DNA from: a virus
Virus record (IMG/VR): IMGVR_UViG_3300048928_000251
Span: 1-22,025 of that record
Length of the DNA stretch: 22,025 nt
Reading direction: 5' to 3' (one strand)
In this document: positions 7,727 through 14,939 of the stretch, piece after piece
Layout of the letters: each line of letters begins with the position of its first letter
Numbering within the stretch: the stretch's first letter is position 1
Position numbers and translations under genes: made by a program
The notes under the pieces: model-generated
Told to the model about the DNA's origin: nothing
Databases searched by the model: none
The model's input: the letters and a program-made list of their open reading frames with translations, nothing else

Positions 7727-9064
7727 TTAACCGGCCATCCATGAACGGGAATTGCCGAATGAGCCACGATAGCGGCCCGTTTCCTTCGGTTTGCCCGCAG
7801 GCTGTTCATACGCAACGCACATTAAGCCGAAAGCGTCAGCTCCATGGCTAGACCAATCATGTTCAGGGCCAAGACCAATGTCGCGTTTGTCGTCTTTCTT
7901 CTCGTGATACCAGCCAAGCGCATCGAGACCGCCTTCTGTTGTTTCCTCATCGAACCAGATGGATGGAAACATTCGTCGCGCGGCCTCAATACGCATTCTT
8001 GCTGCGCCTTTGCCCTGATTGGGAATGACAGTCACATCATAGCCAGCATCACGAAACGCGCTTTCAAAGGACACATCATGCACGCGGTCATTGGTTGAGC
8101 CATCATGAGGCAGAATAATATCGGCTCGATCTGGGCCGTAGCCTTTCGAATGCAGCCAAGCCACATGCGTAGCGATTGGCTGGCCTTGTGCCTCATAATA
8201 ATCGCGCGTGCGTATCTCTCTACCAATGAACTGAGCAGGCCATGCTGCAAAAGCATCAGCCTTTGCCCCCGTTCCGCCAAGATCGCAGATAATCTTAACC
8301 CGCATCAGTGGGTCGAAACTAACCCGCCCTATGCGGCGTTCGAGCCGCGCTTCGTTCAAGCACTTCGCATAATACGCGCCAGAGGCAACAGTGACATAAC
8401 CACCTTCCCACACATGCGCATAATCATCAGGCGTCATGCGCAAGCAGTCCTGCCGCTCCTGCTCCAACTCATCGTTAAACCAAGGGTTATCCCGCCAGTT
8501 TGCCTGTACGACGATAGCGCCGTTTGGCTTTTCCTCTCCCCTCAACATCACATCAACGGGGTCGCTTTTCTTTCTGGCGTTCCAGCTCCACCACATTTGT
8601 GCGCCTGAGGTTCGCATTGTCGGGCGAAGCATCTGAATTGATGTTGAGGAGGCAGTTTGTGCTTCTTCCCACCAAGACCGCTTGAAGCCTTCCAGCGATT
8701 TAACGCTATCAGCGGTATAGTCATTCATGCCCTTGAACATGATCAGACCATCGCCGGGCGTGCGGATCACATCGCGATAAACTTTGAACCCGTCGGCCTC
8801 TCCTAGCCGGAATGATGATAGCTTTGCCTCAATCAGCGCCTTTGACGACTGAGCAAGATCTTTCTGGACCTCACGAATGCAAATAGACTTTAAGCCTTCA
8901 CCTGCACTGTTGCCCGGCTCTGCCAGACTGTCCTCTATCATCATTCCGGCGAAGAAATGCGACTTACCGGAACCTCGACCACCCCATGCACCTTTATCGC
9001 GCGCGGGTTCGAGCAGCGGGAGAAATACTCTCGCTGTTGGAATTTCCAATTCTCTGGGCTTCAT
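7727..9064 (-). CDS. terL: Terminase large subunit (packaging ATPase and nuclease)
   Basis: A 445-residue DNA-packaging motor. Residues 28-35 are the Walker A loop GGRGSGKS. Residues 129-135 (RSWWEEA) are the Walker B segment with catalytic Glu. WWSWNAR at 158-164 fits the coupling motif of PBSX/Sf6-type terminases. The C-terminal RNase-H-like nuclease shows Asp261 (IICDLGG), Asp321 (LPHDG) and Asp410 (SSHGADAF), placed as the metal-binding acids. It hydrolyses ATP to pump DNA into the head through the portal and cuts concatemers. Its ATG overlaps the terS stop by one base (TAATG), so the two subunits are translationally coupled. Length is normal for the family. Confidence 0.95.
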   Translation of the reverse strand: MKPRELEIPTARVFLPLLEPARDKGAWGGRGSGKSHFFAGMMIEDSLAEPGNSAGEGLKSICIREVQKDLAQSSKALIEAKLSSFRLGEADGFKVYRDVIRTPGDGLIMFKGMNDYTADSVKSLEGFKRSWWEEAQTASSTSIQMLRPTMRTSGAQMWWSWNARKKSDPVDVMLRGEEKPNGAIVVQANWRDNPWFNDELEQERQDCLRMTPDDYAHVWEGGYVTVASGAYYAKCLNEARLERRIGRVSFDPLMRVKIICDLGGTGAKADAFAAWPAQFIGREIRTRDYYEAQGQPIATHVAWLHSKGYGPDRADIILPHDGSTNDRVHDVSFESAFRDAGYDVTVIPNQGKGAARMRIEAARRMFPSIWFDEETTEGGLDALGWYHEKKDDKRDIGLGPEHDWSSHGADAFGLMCVAYEQPAGKPKETGRYRGSFGNSRSWMAG

Positions 9065-9546
9065 TAATCCGCCTTCGGATCGACAATCACACGTTTGACA
9101 GCCTGAACTTTTATAGCGTCCATATCAGCGTCACCACCGATTGCGAGTTTGTCGCCGTAACGCTTGGGTGCCATTTTTGCCATCAACCACTTGCGAGCAT
9201 CGATCCTAAGCCTTGCCCGCTGGACGTCTTCCTTGTCCTCAAAGTCCGCAATTTCGAGTATGTCCTCAGCCATGGCTTCCATTTGAGCCTCACGCGCACG
9301 GGCGTATTGCTCACGAAAGTCCTTATGTTCTGATAGCCATCTGAAAACTGTTGTCTGGCTGGGAATGCCCGCCTTCCCACAAATAGTGCGCAACGAAAGC
9401 CCTGACGAAATCTCCGTACAGATATGCGCTGCAAGCTGCTCTGTGAACTTGGTAGGTCTACCAATGCCCACCTGCTGGCCTGCTCTGGCTTCTGCCCTGT
9501 CAGCAACAGCCTTTATCTGCTCCGGCGTCGGACCCTTCTCTCTCAT
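9064..9546 (-). CDS. terS: Terminase small subunit (Sf6 gp1-like)
   Basis: A 160-residue protein that recognises phage DNA for packaging. Residues about 28-85 form a resolvase-like helix-turn-helix (GRPTKFTEQLAAHICTEIS, then LSLRTICGKAGIPSQTTVFR, WLSEHKDFREQYARARE). The downstream helical region has ARLRIDARKWLMAKMAPKRY, which is typical of Sf6-type small terminases. ATG at 9546 has AAAGGAT ten bases upstream. It is the first gene of the leftward late operon and overlaps terL by one base. The 96-base upstream gap contains a 13-bp perfect palindrome and separates it from the divergent GHKL gene. Confidence 0.9.
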   Translation of the reverse strand: MREKGPTPEQIKAVADRAEARAGQQVGIGRPTKFTEQLAAHICTEISSGLSLRTICGKAGIPSQTTVFRWLSEHKDFREQYARAREAQMEAMAEDILEIADFEDKEDVQRARLRIDARKWLMAKMAPKRYGDKLAIGGDADMDAIKVQAVKRVIVDPKAD

Positions 9547-9595
9547 GCTGCTGTATCCTTTTGCCGGTTTGAGTGGTTGAAGGCTCTTGCTTCGG

Positions 9596-9608
9596 CGTGA
9601 GACTCACG
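9596..9608. promoter_or_regulatory. 13-bp perfect palindrome between divergent genes
   Basis: CGTGAG-A-CTCACG is a perfect 6-1-6 inverted repeat in the 96-base gap between terS (leftward) and the GHKL ATPase gene (rightward). It may be an operator for one or both genes. No good -35/-10 pair could be fixed next to it by eye. Confidence 0.4.
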
Positions 9609-9642
9609 GTTGTATTCCTACTGGGTATGACAGGGGGGATAA

Positions 9643-10662
9643 ATGAGCGGGGCTCTTATTAGAATACCGGATAGAATGGGGACGGAGTATATTCTCGGTC
9701 TAGCGCGAACCATCGATTACTACGCACGAAGGGACACCATCCGCATAGAATTTAGCGACCCATGTTTCCTTTCGCCATTTTCTTTGCTTTTTATCAGTTC
9801 GAAACTAAGGTCATTGCAGACAGCAAACCCTGATATTGTCCTTGATGTCAGAAATCATGAAGGACTTACTTACGCTGGCCATATGGGATTCTTCCGAATG
9901 TTTGGATGCAAATTCGGTCGAGAGATCGGAGAAGCTCACGGTAGCGAGAACTACCTGCCCATTACATGTCTATCTCGTGAGGATCTCTATCAGGGCCCTA
10001 TGGATCGATTCTCTGAAATGGGCGACCTTATTCAACGAGAATCTGATAAGATTTCTGCGATCATCACCCGTAATAATTCCAACAATCGCCCTCTGTATGA
10101 TGCTTTGACATTCGCAATACGTGAAGTGATGAGAAATGTCTTCGAGCACAGTGAGACAAGCGAAGTCTTCTATTGTGCACAGTATTGGCCGAACAGTGGA
10201 CGGGTCGAGTTCGCCGTTGCTGATTTTGGCATAGGTATCAGAAAAGGCCTAGGGCAAAACCCAAATTTTCGCTTTCCTCGTGATAAAGACGCTATTGAAT
10301 ATGCACTCCTGCCGAGTGTTTCGGGCAAAACGCACCTTCCTCGAAGGTCCGAAACTTGGTTCAACTCGGGATACGGCCTCTATATGACAAACCGCCTTGC
10401 ACGAAACGGAGGAGGAAATTTCCTGATCGCCAGTGGCAATACCGCCATTCAGCTTTCACAAAAGACTAAGCATAACTTTAAAACATCATTTCCAGGAACT
10501 GTTTTGCGCTTCAATTTAAAGCTAAGTGAGATGGACAACGTCCAGGCTCAACTCGCCGAGTTCCGCAAGGACGGATATGAGCTCGCGAAAACCATTAAAG
10601 GTACTCAAAACCGTCCTCCTTCAGCCATGTCGTTGCTCCTTCGGCGAGACTACAAACCGTAA
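9643..10662 (+). CDS. STAS-like + GHKL (HATPase_c) ATP-binding protein, accessory/moron gene
   Basis: A 339-residue soluble protein. Residues about 1-130 look like a STAS-type alpha/beta domain (IRIPDRMGTEYILGLARTID, then IRIEFSDPCFLSPFSLLFIS, DIVLDVRN). Residues about 150-292 form a GHKL ATPase: N-box E161-x3-N165-x3-H169, G1 box D194-F-G-I-G-I, G2 box N241-S-G-Y-G-L, and a closing strand GTVLRFNL at 285-292. There is no histidine-kinase H-box, receiver domain or membrane segment, so it is not a standard sensor kinase; it is closer to anti-sigma-factor-kinase-like ATPases. The start has a very strong AGGGGGGA site. It reads against the late operon and sits between replication and packaging genes, a classic place for cargo genes. 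A defence or regulatory role is inferred; the partner may be the next gene. Confidence 0.85.
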   Translation: MSGALIRIPDRMGTEYILGLARTIDYYARRDTIRIEFSDPCFLSPFSLLFISSKLRSLQTANPDIVLDVRNHEGLTYAGHMGFFRMFGCKFGREIGEAHGSENYLPITCLSREDLYQGPMDRFSEMGDLIQRESDKISAIITRNNSNNRPLYDALTFAIREVMRNVFEHSETSEVFYCAQYWPNSGRVEFAVADFGIGIRKGLGQNPNFRFPRDKDAIEYALLPSVSGKTHLPRRSETWFNSGYGLYMTNRLARNGGGNFLIASGNTAIQLSQKTKHNFKTSFPGTVLRFNLKLSEMDNVQAQLAEFRKDGYELAKTIKGTQNRPPSAMSLLLRRDYKP

Positions 10663-10813
10663 TTGGGCAGCTTTCCAGATATTTGCAGGGGCGTGATCCT
10701 TGCCTTATCGGATGCCTCTGGGCGGTGAAGGGGCTAACTCCTGCTGCTGACCGCGCACTTGATATTCCTGCTATATGATTAAAGGTCGTCTACTCATACC
10801 TCTTGTGGTCACC

Positions 10814-10842
10814 TTGGACCCACGTTTCTATTTGGTTATACT
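10814..10842 (+). promoter_or_regulatory. Sigma70-type promoter for membrane protein gene
   Basis: TTGGAC and TATACT are separated by exactly 17 bases, each 5 of 6 to the consensus. Transcription would start about 10 bases before ATG at 10859, giving a very short leader. It sits in the 196-base gap after the GHKL gene, so the second gene can be expressed alone in a lysogen. Confidence 0.7.
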
Positions 10843-10858
10843 TATCGAAAGAATATAC

Positions 10859-11344
10859 ATGAGCTCAGATATCGTTAGCAGCATAATTCCGGTTGCCACA
10901 GGAGGGCTGCTGGCACTGTTAGGTGTCGCAATGACACCGGTGATTTCACATGTCCTTACAGCTAAATCTGAAAAGAGAAAGCAGCGCATCGCCAAATTTG
11001 AAGAGCTTTTCTCATTAATCAACGCTCATGATCATTGGATAGACGGTGAAGTGAACCGTTACGCACATGGAGAAAATAGCGAGAGGACACCTGCCCCAAT
11101 ATATCGGGCGTCTGCTATCGTCTCTATATATTTTCCAGAATTAAGACAGACCATTTCTGAACTTGACGTCGAAACTACCCGATACTCACTTTGGATGGCT
11201 GGCGCGGCTAAGAAGCGACTTGAAGGAAAGGTAACTCAGGTCAACGATGGCCTCATTGATGCTTTCAGTGTCTATCGGAAACAATATTTGACGACCGTGA
11301 GGAAGCTCTCTGATTATGCTGTCGAGAAAGGCCCCAACTTATAG
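10859..11344 (+). CDS. Single-pass membrane protein with cytoplasmic helical domain, accessory/moron gene
   Basis: A 161-residue protein starting MSSDIVSSIIPVATGG. An ATG at 10775 in the same frame would give 189 residues, but a strong promoter at 10814-10842 lies inside that extension and no ribosome site precedes it, so I choose 10859. Residues about 8-33 form one transmembrane helix (PVATGGLLALLGVAMTPVIS) followed by the basic run KSEKRKQR, which predicts the rest lies in the cytoplasm. The remaining about 125 residues look mostly helical, with FEELFSLINAHDHWIDGEV and YRKQYLTTVRKLSDYAVEK. No family is recognised. It is downstream of the GHKL ATPase gene in the same direction; a functional pair, with this as membrane effector or anchor, is plausible but unproved. 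Confidence 0.7.
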   Translation: MSSDIVSSIIPVATGGLLALLGVAMTPVISHVLTAKSEKRKQRIAKFEELFSLINAHDHWIDGEVNRYAHGENSERTPAPIYRASAIVSIYFPELRQTISELDVETTRYSLWMAGAAKKRLEGKVTQVNDGLIDAFSVYRKQYLTTVRKLSDYAVEKGPNL

Positions 11345-11469
11345 TTTTGATACCGCCGAAAGGGATATTCATTCAACAAAAAACAGCCCGGAATTCGCCC
11401 TGCATATCGGATCGCATTCAAACGCAAATCACCACCATAACTACTTAATCACTCTTTCGGTTTACCGGG

Positions 11470-12009
11470 TCAAGCCCTCCAACTTGTGATTTTTGGTGAA
11501 ATATATCCCCAATGAACGGCCAAGACATCGAGACAGTCGCGCAGGTGATCGGCCGCATAGTTTTTACGCCGCTTGTCGCTGCAAATTCCGTCGAGGCTTA
11601 AGCCTTGCCCTGCAACTTTGCTAACAAGATCATACCCCACAACTCCGAGTAACTCCCTGCACTGCTTAAGCTGCTGCCCTGCTTCAATCTGGCTTTCGCT
11701 TATAGTCGCTCGCACCCCGCCACCGTCTACAGGCTCCCTGCTATAGTCGAAAGACCCGGCACCGGACCCACCCAAACGCTCGTAATAATGGCAAAACCGT
11801 TTTGCTGCCTGAAGCTGGGCCGCATTCAAATGGCCGCGTGCTGCCATTGTGATAATGGCGCTTTCCTTGGCGTTATGCGCAAGTTTGATTTTGCGTCGAT
11901 TGCCGCTTGTTTCAGCTCGCGATGAATTGAAATCAGGATTATCGGCTCGCATGTGGACCACAGCTTGTTGTGGTTGCCACTTTAGCGCAGGTGATTGTTT
12001 CCGTGTCAT
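11470..12009 (-). CDS. DUF6456-like protein in the late-regulator (Q) position
   Basis: A 179-residue protein. The N-terminal 50 residues are basic (RRKIKLAHNAKESAII). The central and C-terminal parts show LNAAQLQAAKRFCHYYERLG, then ISESQIEAGQQLKQCRELLG and VGYDLVSKVAGQGLSLDGIC, a pattern I associate with DUF6456-type proteins of alphaproteobacteria and their phages. ATG at 12009 has AGGA upstream and is 8 bases after the preceding gene. It is the last gene of the leftward replication operon, the position of lambda Q relative to late genes, so a late-gene activator or antiterminator role is a reasonable inference but no biochemical motif proves it. Downstream, instead of late genes, the oppositely oriented GHKL/membrane pair intervenes. 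Confidence 0.65.
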   Translation of the reverse strand: MTRKQSPALKWQPQQAVVHMRADNPDFNSSRAETSGNRRKIKLAHNAKESAIITMAARGHLNAAQLQAAKRFCHYYERLGGSGAGSFDYSREPVDGGGVRATISESQIEAGQQLKQCRELLGVVGYDLVSKVAGQGLSLDGICSDKRRKNYAADHLRDCLDVLAVHWGYISPKITSWRA

Positions 12010-12017
12010 GGCAGATC

Positions 12018-12296
12018 CTATGCGGCAAGTTTGTGTGCAGCTGCTAGAGGCTCAAGCCCTTCCGCCAAGCGCATTTCATCGACAATTGCGATGAGCTTTA
12101 CCCACCCCATGCGCTTCCCCGGCCCTTTCTGGCCTAACTTTCTAAGGGCATAAGTGGTTTGGATGCGCCGCATGTCGTAACCGCGCTCTAAGAAAAAGCG
12201 CTGCAAGGAGTCATATCCAGAAGATGCACCACGCTCGAACCTGCGGACGCCTCTTTTTGCAATATATTCGTCAATCAAAATTGCTTCTGTCTTCAT
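12018..12296 (-). CDS. Small hypothetical phage protein
   Basis: A 92-residue basic protein, predicted mostly helical (MKTEAILIDEYIAKRGVRRF, then SLQRFFLERGYDMRRIQTTY). Its start overlaps the preceding gene's stop as ATGA at 12293-12296, and the next gene starts 8 bases after its stop, so it is part of the replication operon. The RRIQTTYALRKLGQKG segment could be a helix-turn-helix-like recognition region. No family is recognised. Confidence 0.65.
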   Translation of the reverse strand: MKTEAILIDEYIAKRGVRRFERGASSGYDSLQRFFLERGYDMRRIQTTYALRKLGQKGPGKRMGWVKLIAIVDEMRLAEGLEPLAAAHKLAA

Positions 12297-12862
12297 GCTG
12301 CTTTCCCAACTTGCTTAAAATAATCGCTTGGTGAGGACGGGAGCCCGTACAAATCAAATGTCTTACCGTTTGCTTCGGCTAAAGCCTGCAAGCGGCTTAA
12401 GGCTGCATCAAATGTATTGTTTTCAGCATCTTTCTTGCCGGTATCCATAAAGGCGTGGAAATCGGCCATGCGCTCATGTTGACGTTCAAAAAACGCTTCA
12501 TCGCGCTCAAGTTTCGGTGCAGCCAACCGCTTGTTTTCTTCGATCGTTTCTACGCGGACACGTTCCCTCGCAATGTCTTCCGCAACTGCTCTTTGGTTTT
12601 TGTCACAAAGAATGCGAAGGGCTGGCGCTGCCGGTAAAAACTCGCTGCCGTGCGCTCCGCGAATGACCTGTCTTATCGTCTTCGCAAATGCTCCCTTCGA
12701 TACTCCTTCGAGCGCTATCATGTAGATTTGGCGGTCAAAATCAGGCGTATCGCTTCGCTTCGAGGGTAATGATTTTAGCATCGTCAGCCCCGCATCGATC
12801 TCCGCCGGTGTTGCTACCGAATAAAAGCTGTTTGAATTCTGGGCTGATGTCGTCGGTACCAT
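12293..12862 (-). CDS. Possible helicase-loader-like replication protein
   Basis: A 189-residue protein from ATG 12862 (MVPTTSAQNSNSF), which has GGAG ten bases upstream. Residues about 20-95 contain ATPAEIDAGLTMLKSLPSKR, IYMIALEGVSKGAFAKTIRQ and IRGAHGSEFLPAAPALRILC. This pattern of a helical repeat followed by a 'phi-P-x-P-x-x-L' segment resembles phage proteins next to replication initiators, loosely like lambda P. A long basic/acidic coiled coil follows. The start overlaps the DUF1376 gene by 122 bases in another frame; a later Met at 12781 would reduce the overlap to 41 bases. Place after the DUF1376 gene supports a role in loading DnaB on phage DNA, but no Walker motif is present, so it is not DnaC-type. 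Confidence 0.55.
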   Translation of the reverse strand: MVPTTSAQNSNSFYSVATPAEIDAGLTMLKSLPSKRSDTPDFDRQIYMIALEGVSKGAFAKTIRQVIRGAHGSEFLPAAPALRILCDKNQRAVAEDIARERVRVETIEENKRLAAPKLERDEAFFERQHERMADFHAFMDTGKKDAENNTFDAALSRLQALAEANGKTFDLYGLPSSPSDYFKQVGKAA

Positions 12863-13568
12863 TTCGCTGTAACTCCAAATATGCTGCTTCGCCTGCATTT
12901 CTCGGTGTTGCAGGCTTCGGAGGAGGTTCGCTGCGCCGTGGTCTGCGCTCTACGGCTGATCGGCACCAGTTGCGCCACGTTGCGAGCCAATCGAGTTTGA
13001 CGCCACGCTGCCCCGGCTGACCGTGCCAATAATCGCGGAACCTATCCGCCTCACGGCAAGCATCTTGCTCCGAAAGGCCTAGCCGAATGGCTTCCGAGAT
13101 ATCGGCTATGAAATCGGTAGGTAGGCGAGAACCACGTTTGTTTTTTTCAGGCGCTCGCGCCTTAACATCTGAACGTAGTGAAGATGTATTATATATATCT
13201 GTATCTGTATGGTCGAACGTTTGAGATTTTAAGTCTTTGTTTTTATTAGGCCTCGTCCTGTTTTCGGAGAGTTTTTCTGTCAGTTTTCTCGAAGTTTCGA
13301 GCTCGATAACTGCGCGTTTATTCGTCAAAAACTCTCCGGTAATTTCGATCTTACCGATAGAAACAAGCTCATCACGCAGCGCATTCCACTTGCGCATAGT
13401 GCAGCCAAGCAGCCCGGAAATGTATCGGGCGTCATCAGGAAGATTGCCGCCCTGCATGTAAATCAAATCGAGGACAAGCCGATACGCGGCCTTAAGCTCG
13501 AACGGCATTCCTATCGTGCCCTCAATAAAGTCGCGGGGATACGCCTTGTAGTAAGGTAGACCGTTCAT
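12741..13568 (-). CDS. DUF1376 / YdaU-type replication protein
   Basis: A 275-residue protein from ATG 13568 (MNGLPYYKAYPRDF). This start overlaps the VRR-NUC gene stop as ATGA, whereas the 11-residue longer form would not be coupled. The N-terminal about 90 residues are a clear DUF1376 winged-helix-type domain: LPYYKAYPRDFIEGTIGM, LKAAYRLVLDLIYMQGGNLP, ISGLLGCTMRKWNALRDEL and IEITGEFLTNKRA. A polar, low-complexity linker follows. Another conserved block near residues 155-210 (SEQDACREADRFRDYWHGQ and LDWLATWRNWCRSAVER) is typical of the C-terminus of these phage initiator-like proteins. Such proteins are found at the initiator position of lambdoid replication modules; origin binding is presumed from family and position. 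Confidence 0.82.
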   Translation of the reverse strand: MNGLPYYKAYPRDFIEGTIGMPFELKAAYRLVLDLIYMQGGNLPDDARYISGLLGCTMRKWNALRDELVSIGKIEITGEFLTNKRAVIELETSRKLTEKLSENRTRPNKNKDLKSQTFDHTDTDIYNTSSLRSDVKARAPEKNKRGSRLPTDFIADISEAIRLGLSEQDACREADRFRDYWHGQPGQRGVKLDWLATWRNWCRSAVERRPRRSEPPPKPATPRNAGEAAYLELQRNGTDDISPEFKQLLFGSNTGGDRCGADDAKIITLEAKRYA

Positions 13569-13930
13569 GCGACTGCCCTCCCGATCAGCGGAACATTCCA
13601 ATCTGTAAGAACAGACTGGACATCACCGACCGAACGACAAACAGCATAAGGAACGCCGTGAAGCCCGCACCAGTCACGCCATTCCTTTTGCGGCATTGAC
13701 AGGTTGCCGCGTTCGTTCTTGAGTTCGATCAGGGCGCAGGCGCCGCCTTCACGAAGGATAATCCAATCAGGTGCGCCAGCCTTTACACCTTCGCGTTTGA
13801 GCTTCGCACCCGTACGCGCGTCCCGTCTGCCTCCATTCGGTACATGAAATGCTTTGACGCTATTAGGGAGGGCCACGGCGAGAAACTCAGCAACAGCAAT
13901 TTGAATAGCGCTTTCTGTTTGCTTTCTCAT
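13565..13930 (-). CDS. VRR-NUC domain nuclease
   Basis: A 121-residue protein that is almost wholly one VRR-NUC domain, a compact PD-(D/E)XK-type nuclease fold. Visible motifs are an N-terminal Glu in TESAIQIAVAEFLAV, GVKAGAPDWIIL with Asp, ALIELKNERGNLSMPQKEW with the E-x-K catalytic pair, and a C-terminal YAVCRSVGDV strand. These enzymes cut branched DNA; in phages they may resolve recombination intermediates. Start and stop overlap both neighbours as ATGA, so it is tightly coupled in the replication operon. Confidence 0.88.
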   Translation of the reverse strand: MRKQTESAIQIAVAEFLAVALPNSVKAFHVPNGGRRDARTGAKLKREGVKAGAPDWIILREGGACALIELKNERGNLSMPQKEWRDWCGLHGVPYAVCRSVGDVQSVLTDWNVPLIGRAVA

Positions 13931-14145
13931 GCCGCCACGTCCTCGCTATCAACCCGACGAGACATTTCCTTTTCGATCATGAAAAGAACGCACCGTCGAT
14001 AATGAAGGAGACCTTCTTGCTGCATGAACCAGAAGTCAGGACGAGGCGGCTTTTCACGCTTTCCTTTTTCCATCTGATCGATTTTTGAATTGATTTCGCC
14101 GATAGCTTTGTCGTGCATCTGGCGCAATGTCATAAGTTCAATCAT
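13927..14145 (-). CDS. Small hypothetical phage protein
   Basis: A 72-residue protein beginning MIELMTLRQMHDK. I chose ATG 14145 because GAGGA lies 7 bases upstream; an in-frame ATG at 14178 lacks this. The sequence is helical and basic with a coiled-coil-like N-terminus (GEINSKIDQMEKGKREK) and a conserved-looking aromatic segment PDFWFMQQEGLLHYRR. The stop overlaps the VRR-NUC start. No family is recognised. Confidence 0.65.
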   Translation of the reverse strand: MIELMTLRQMHDKAIGEINSKIDQMEKGKREKPPRPDFWFMQQEGLLHYRRCVLFMIEKEMSRRVDSEDVAA

Positions 14146-14199
14146 GCTCAGTCCTCGCGGAGTTCTGGACAGATCCACTCAGCCAGTGCAGCGCAATGG

Positions 14200-14526
14200 T
14201 TAGCGGACCTCTGGAAACGGCGCGCAATCATCAGCCTGAGCCACTGCGGCAAGTGCAGTATCAATTTCTGCAAGCCGCTTGCGAAGGAACTGTTGCTCAC
14301 GTTTGGTTTCCTCTAGCTGTGCCCGTCGAAGGGCGTCTTTCTCTTCACCGTCTATGCGGCGCGCCTTCCCTTCCCAAATGGAACGGATACGGCGTAAAGT
14401 AATTTGTTTAGACACACGGGAAGTAAGGAAGCGAAACGCCTCATATTGAGCGTTCTTTACGCTGCCATACCTTGTCTCAGGGAACGCTTCTTTTATTGCG
14501 TTCATTGAAAATGTCGTGTCACTCAT
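14200..14526 (-). CDS. Hypothetical phage protein with possible DNA-binding N-terminus
   Basis: A 108-residue protein from ATG 14526 (MSDTTFSMNAIKEAF). The longer form from 14571 is less likely because it would run through an inverted repeat and has no ribosome site. Residues about 1-55 are helical with many aromatic and basic residues (FRFLTSRVSKQITLRRIRSI), suggesting a helix-turn-helix. Residues about 60-95 are a strongly charged coiled coil (EEKDALRRAQLEETKREQQF). It is followed by a 54-base gap before the next gene. No family is recognised; a role in replication or transcription control is only suggested by context. Confidence 0.6.
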   Translation of the reverse strand: MSDTTFSMNAIKEAFPETRYGSVKNAQYEAFRFLTSRVSKQITLRRIRSIWEGKARRIDGEEKDALRRAQLEETKREQQFLRKRLAEIDTALAAVAQADDCAPFPEVR

Positions 14527-14536
14527 TGACGTACTC

Positions 14537-14553
14537 TTGTCACGCTTTGACAA
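14537..14553. promoter_or_regulatory. Inverted repeat (operator candidate) between divergent genes
   Basis: TTGTCA-CGCTT-TGACAA is a perfect 6-bp inverted repeat with 5-nt spacing, 11 bases upstream of the leftward gene starting at 14526 and 34 bases upstream of the rightward ORF at 14588. It has the size of a phage repressor site but a different half-site from the TGTGC/GCACA operators. Confidence 0.45.
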
Positions 14554-14587
14554 CACCTTGTCTCTCTCCATCGCTATTGTTGACGCG

Positions 14588-14902
14588 ATGAAAGAGAGAC
14601 TTACGAAATCATCAGAAGACTTTACGCATTACACAAAGGAACCGAGCGCAAACTCGGCTGAAAATACTGAAACAATAATTAGTCTTGGCAATGCAGCTTG
14701 GAGAGTTCTGCAAAACGCTCGCAAAGCCGCGATAGCCCGAAGAAATGACGAGGACGCGGAAAGGCGCGGTCTAGTGTTCAAGGTTCCCGCTAAGAGACCT
14801 GCAACCGCACGTCAGCACGCCGCGCCCTCTGTAGTGGGATTTCGTGCTGAACTTGAAAGAACGCGCGAAAAGCGCCCCACTAATTCCGGAATAGGAGATT
14901 GA
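14588..14902 (+). CDS. Possible small protein, opposite to surrounding operon
   Basis: A 104-residue frame from ATG 14588 (MKERLTKSSEDFTHYTKE) to a stop at 14902. It fills the otherwise empty space between the leftward genes at 14526 and 14940. No clear ribosome site precedes it, and it runs against the replication operon, so transcription from cro would cross it antisense. The middle is helical and basic (AAWRVLQNARKAAIARRNDE) and the end is Arg/Pro/Ala-rich. Composition looks coding rather than random, and no frame on the other strand is a better candidate for this stretch. No family is recognised. Confidence 0.45.
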   Translation: MKERLTKSSEDFTHYTKEPSANSAENTETIISLGNAAWRVLQNARKAAIARRNDEDAERRGLVFKVPAKRPATARQHAAPSVVGFRAELERTREKRPTNSGIGD

Positions 14903-14939
14903 GCGAAAGCCAGACATTGCTGACTTACCTGTCCCCGAC

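Noticed and set aside
11376-11405. Hairpin plus T6 on the minus strand after the DUF6456-like gene
   Set aside because: The stem is only a few base pairs broken by a GG/GG internal loop, so I cannot call it a terminator despite the T run.
11428-11473. Possible leftward late promoter with TTGACC at 11473-11468
   Set aside because: No acceptable -10 lies at 16-18 bases, so a late promoter there cannot be supported by eye.
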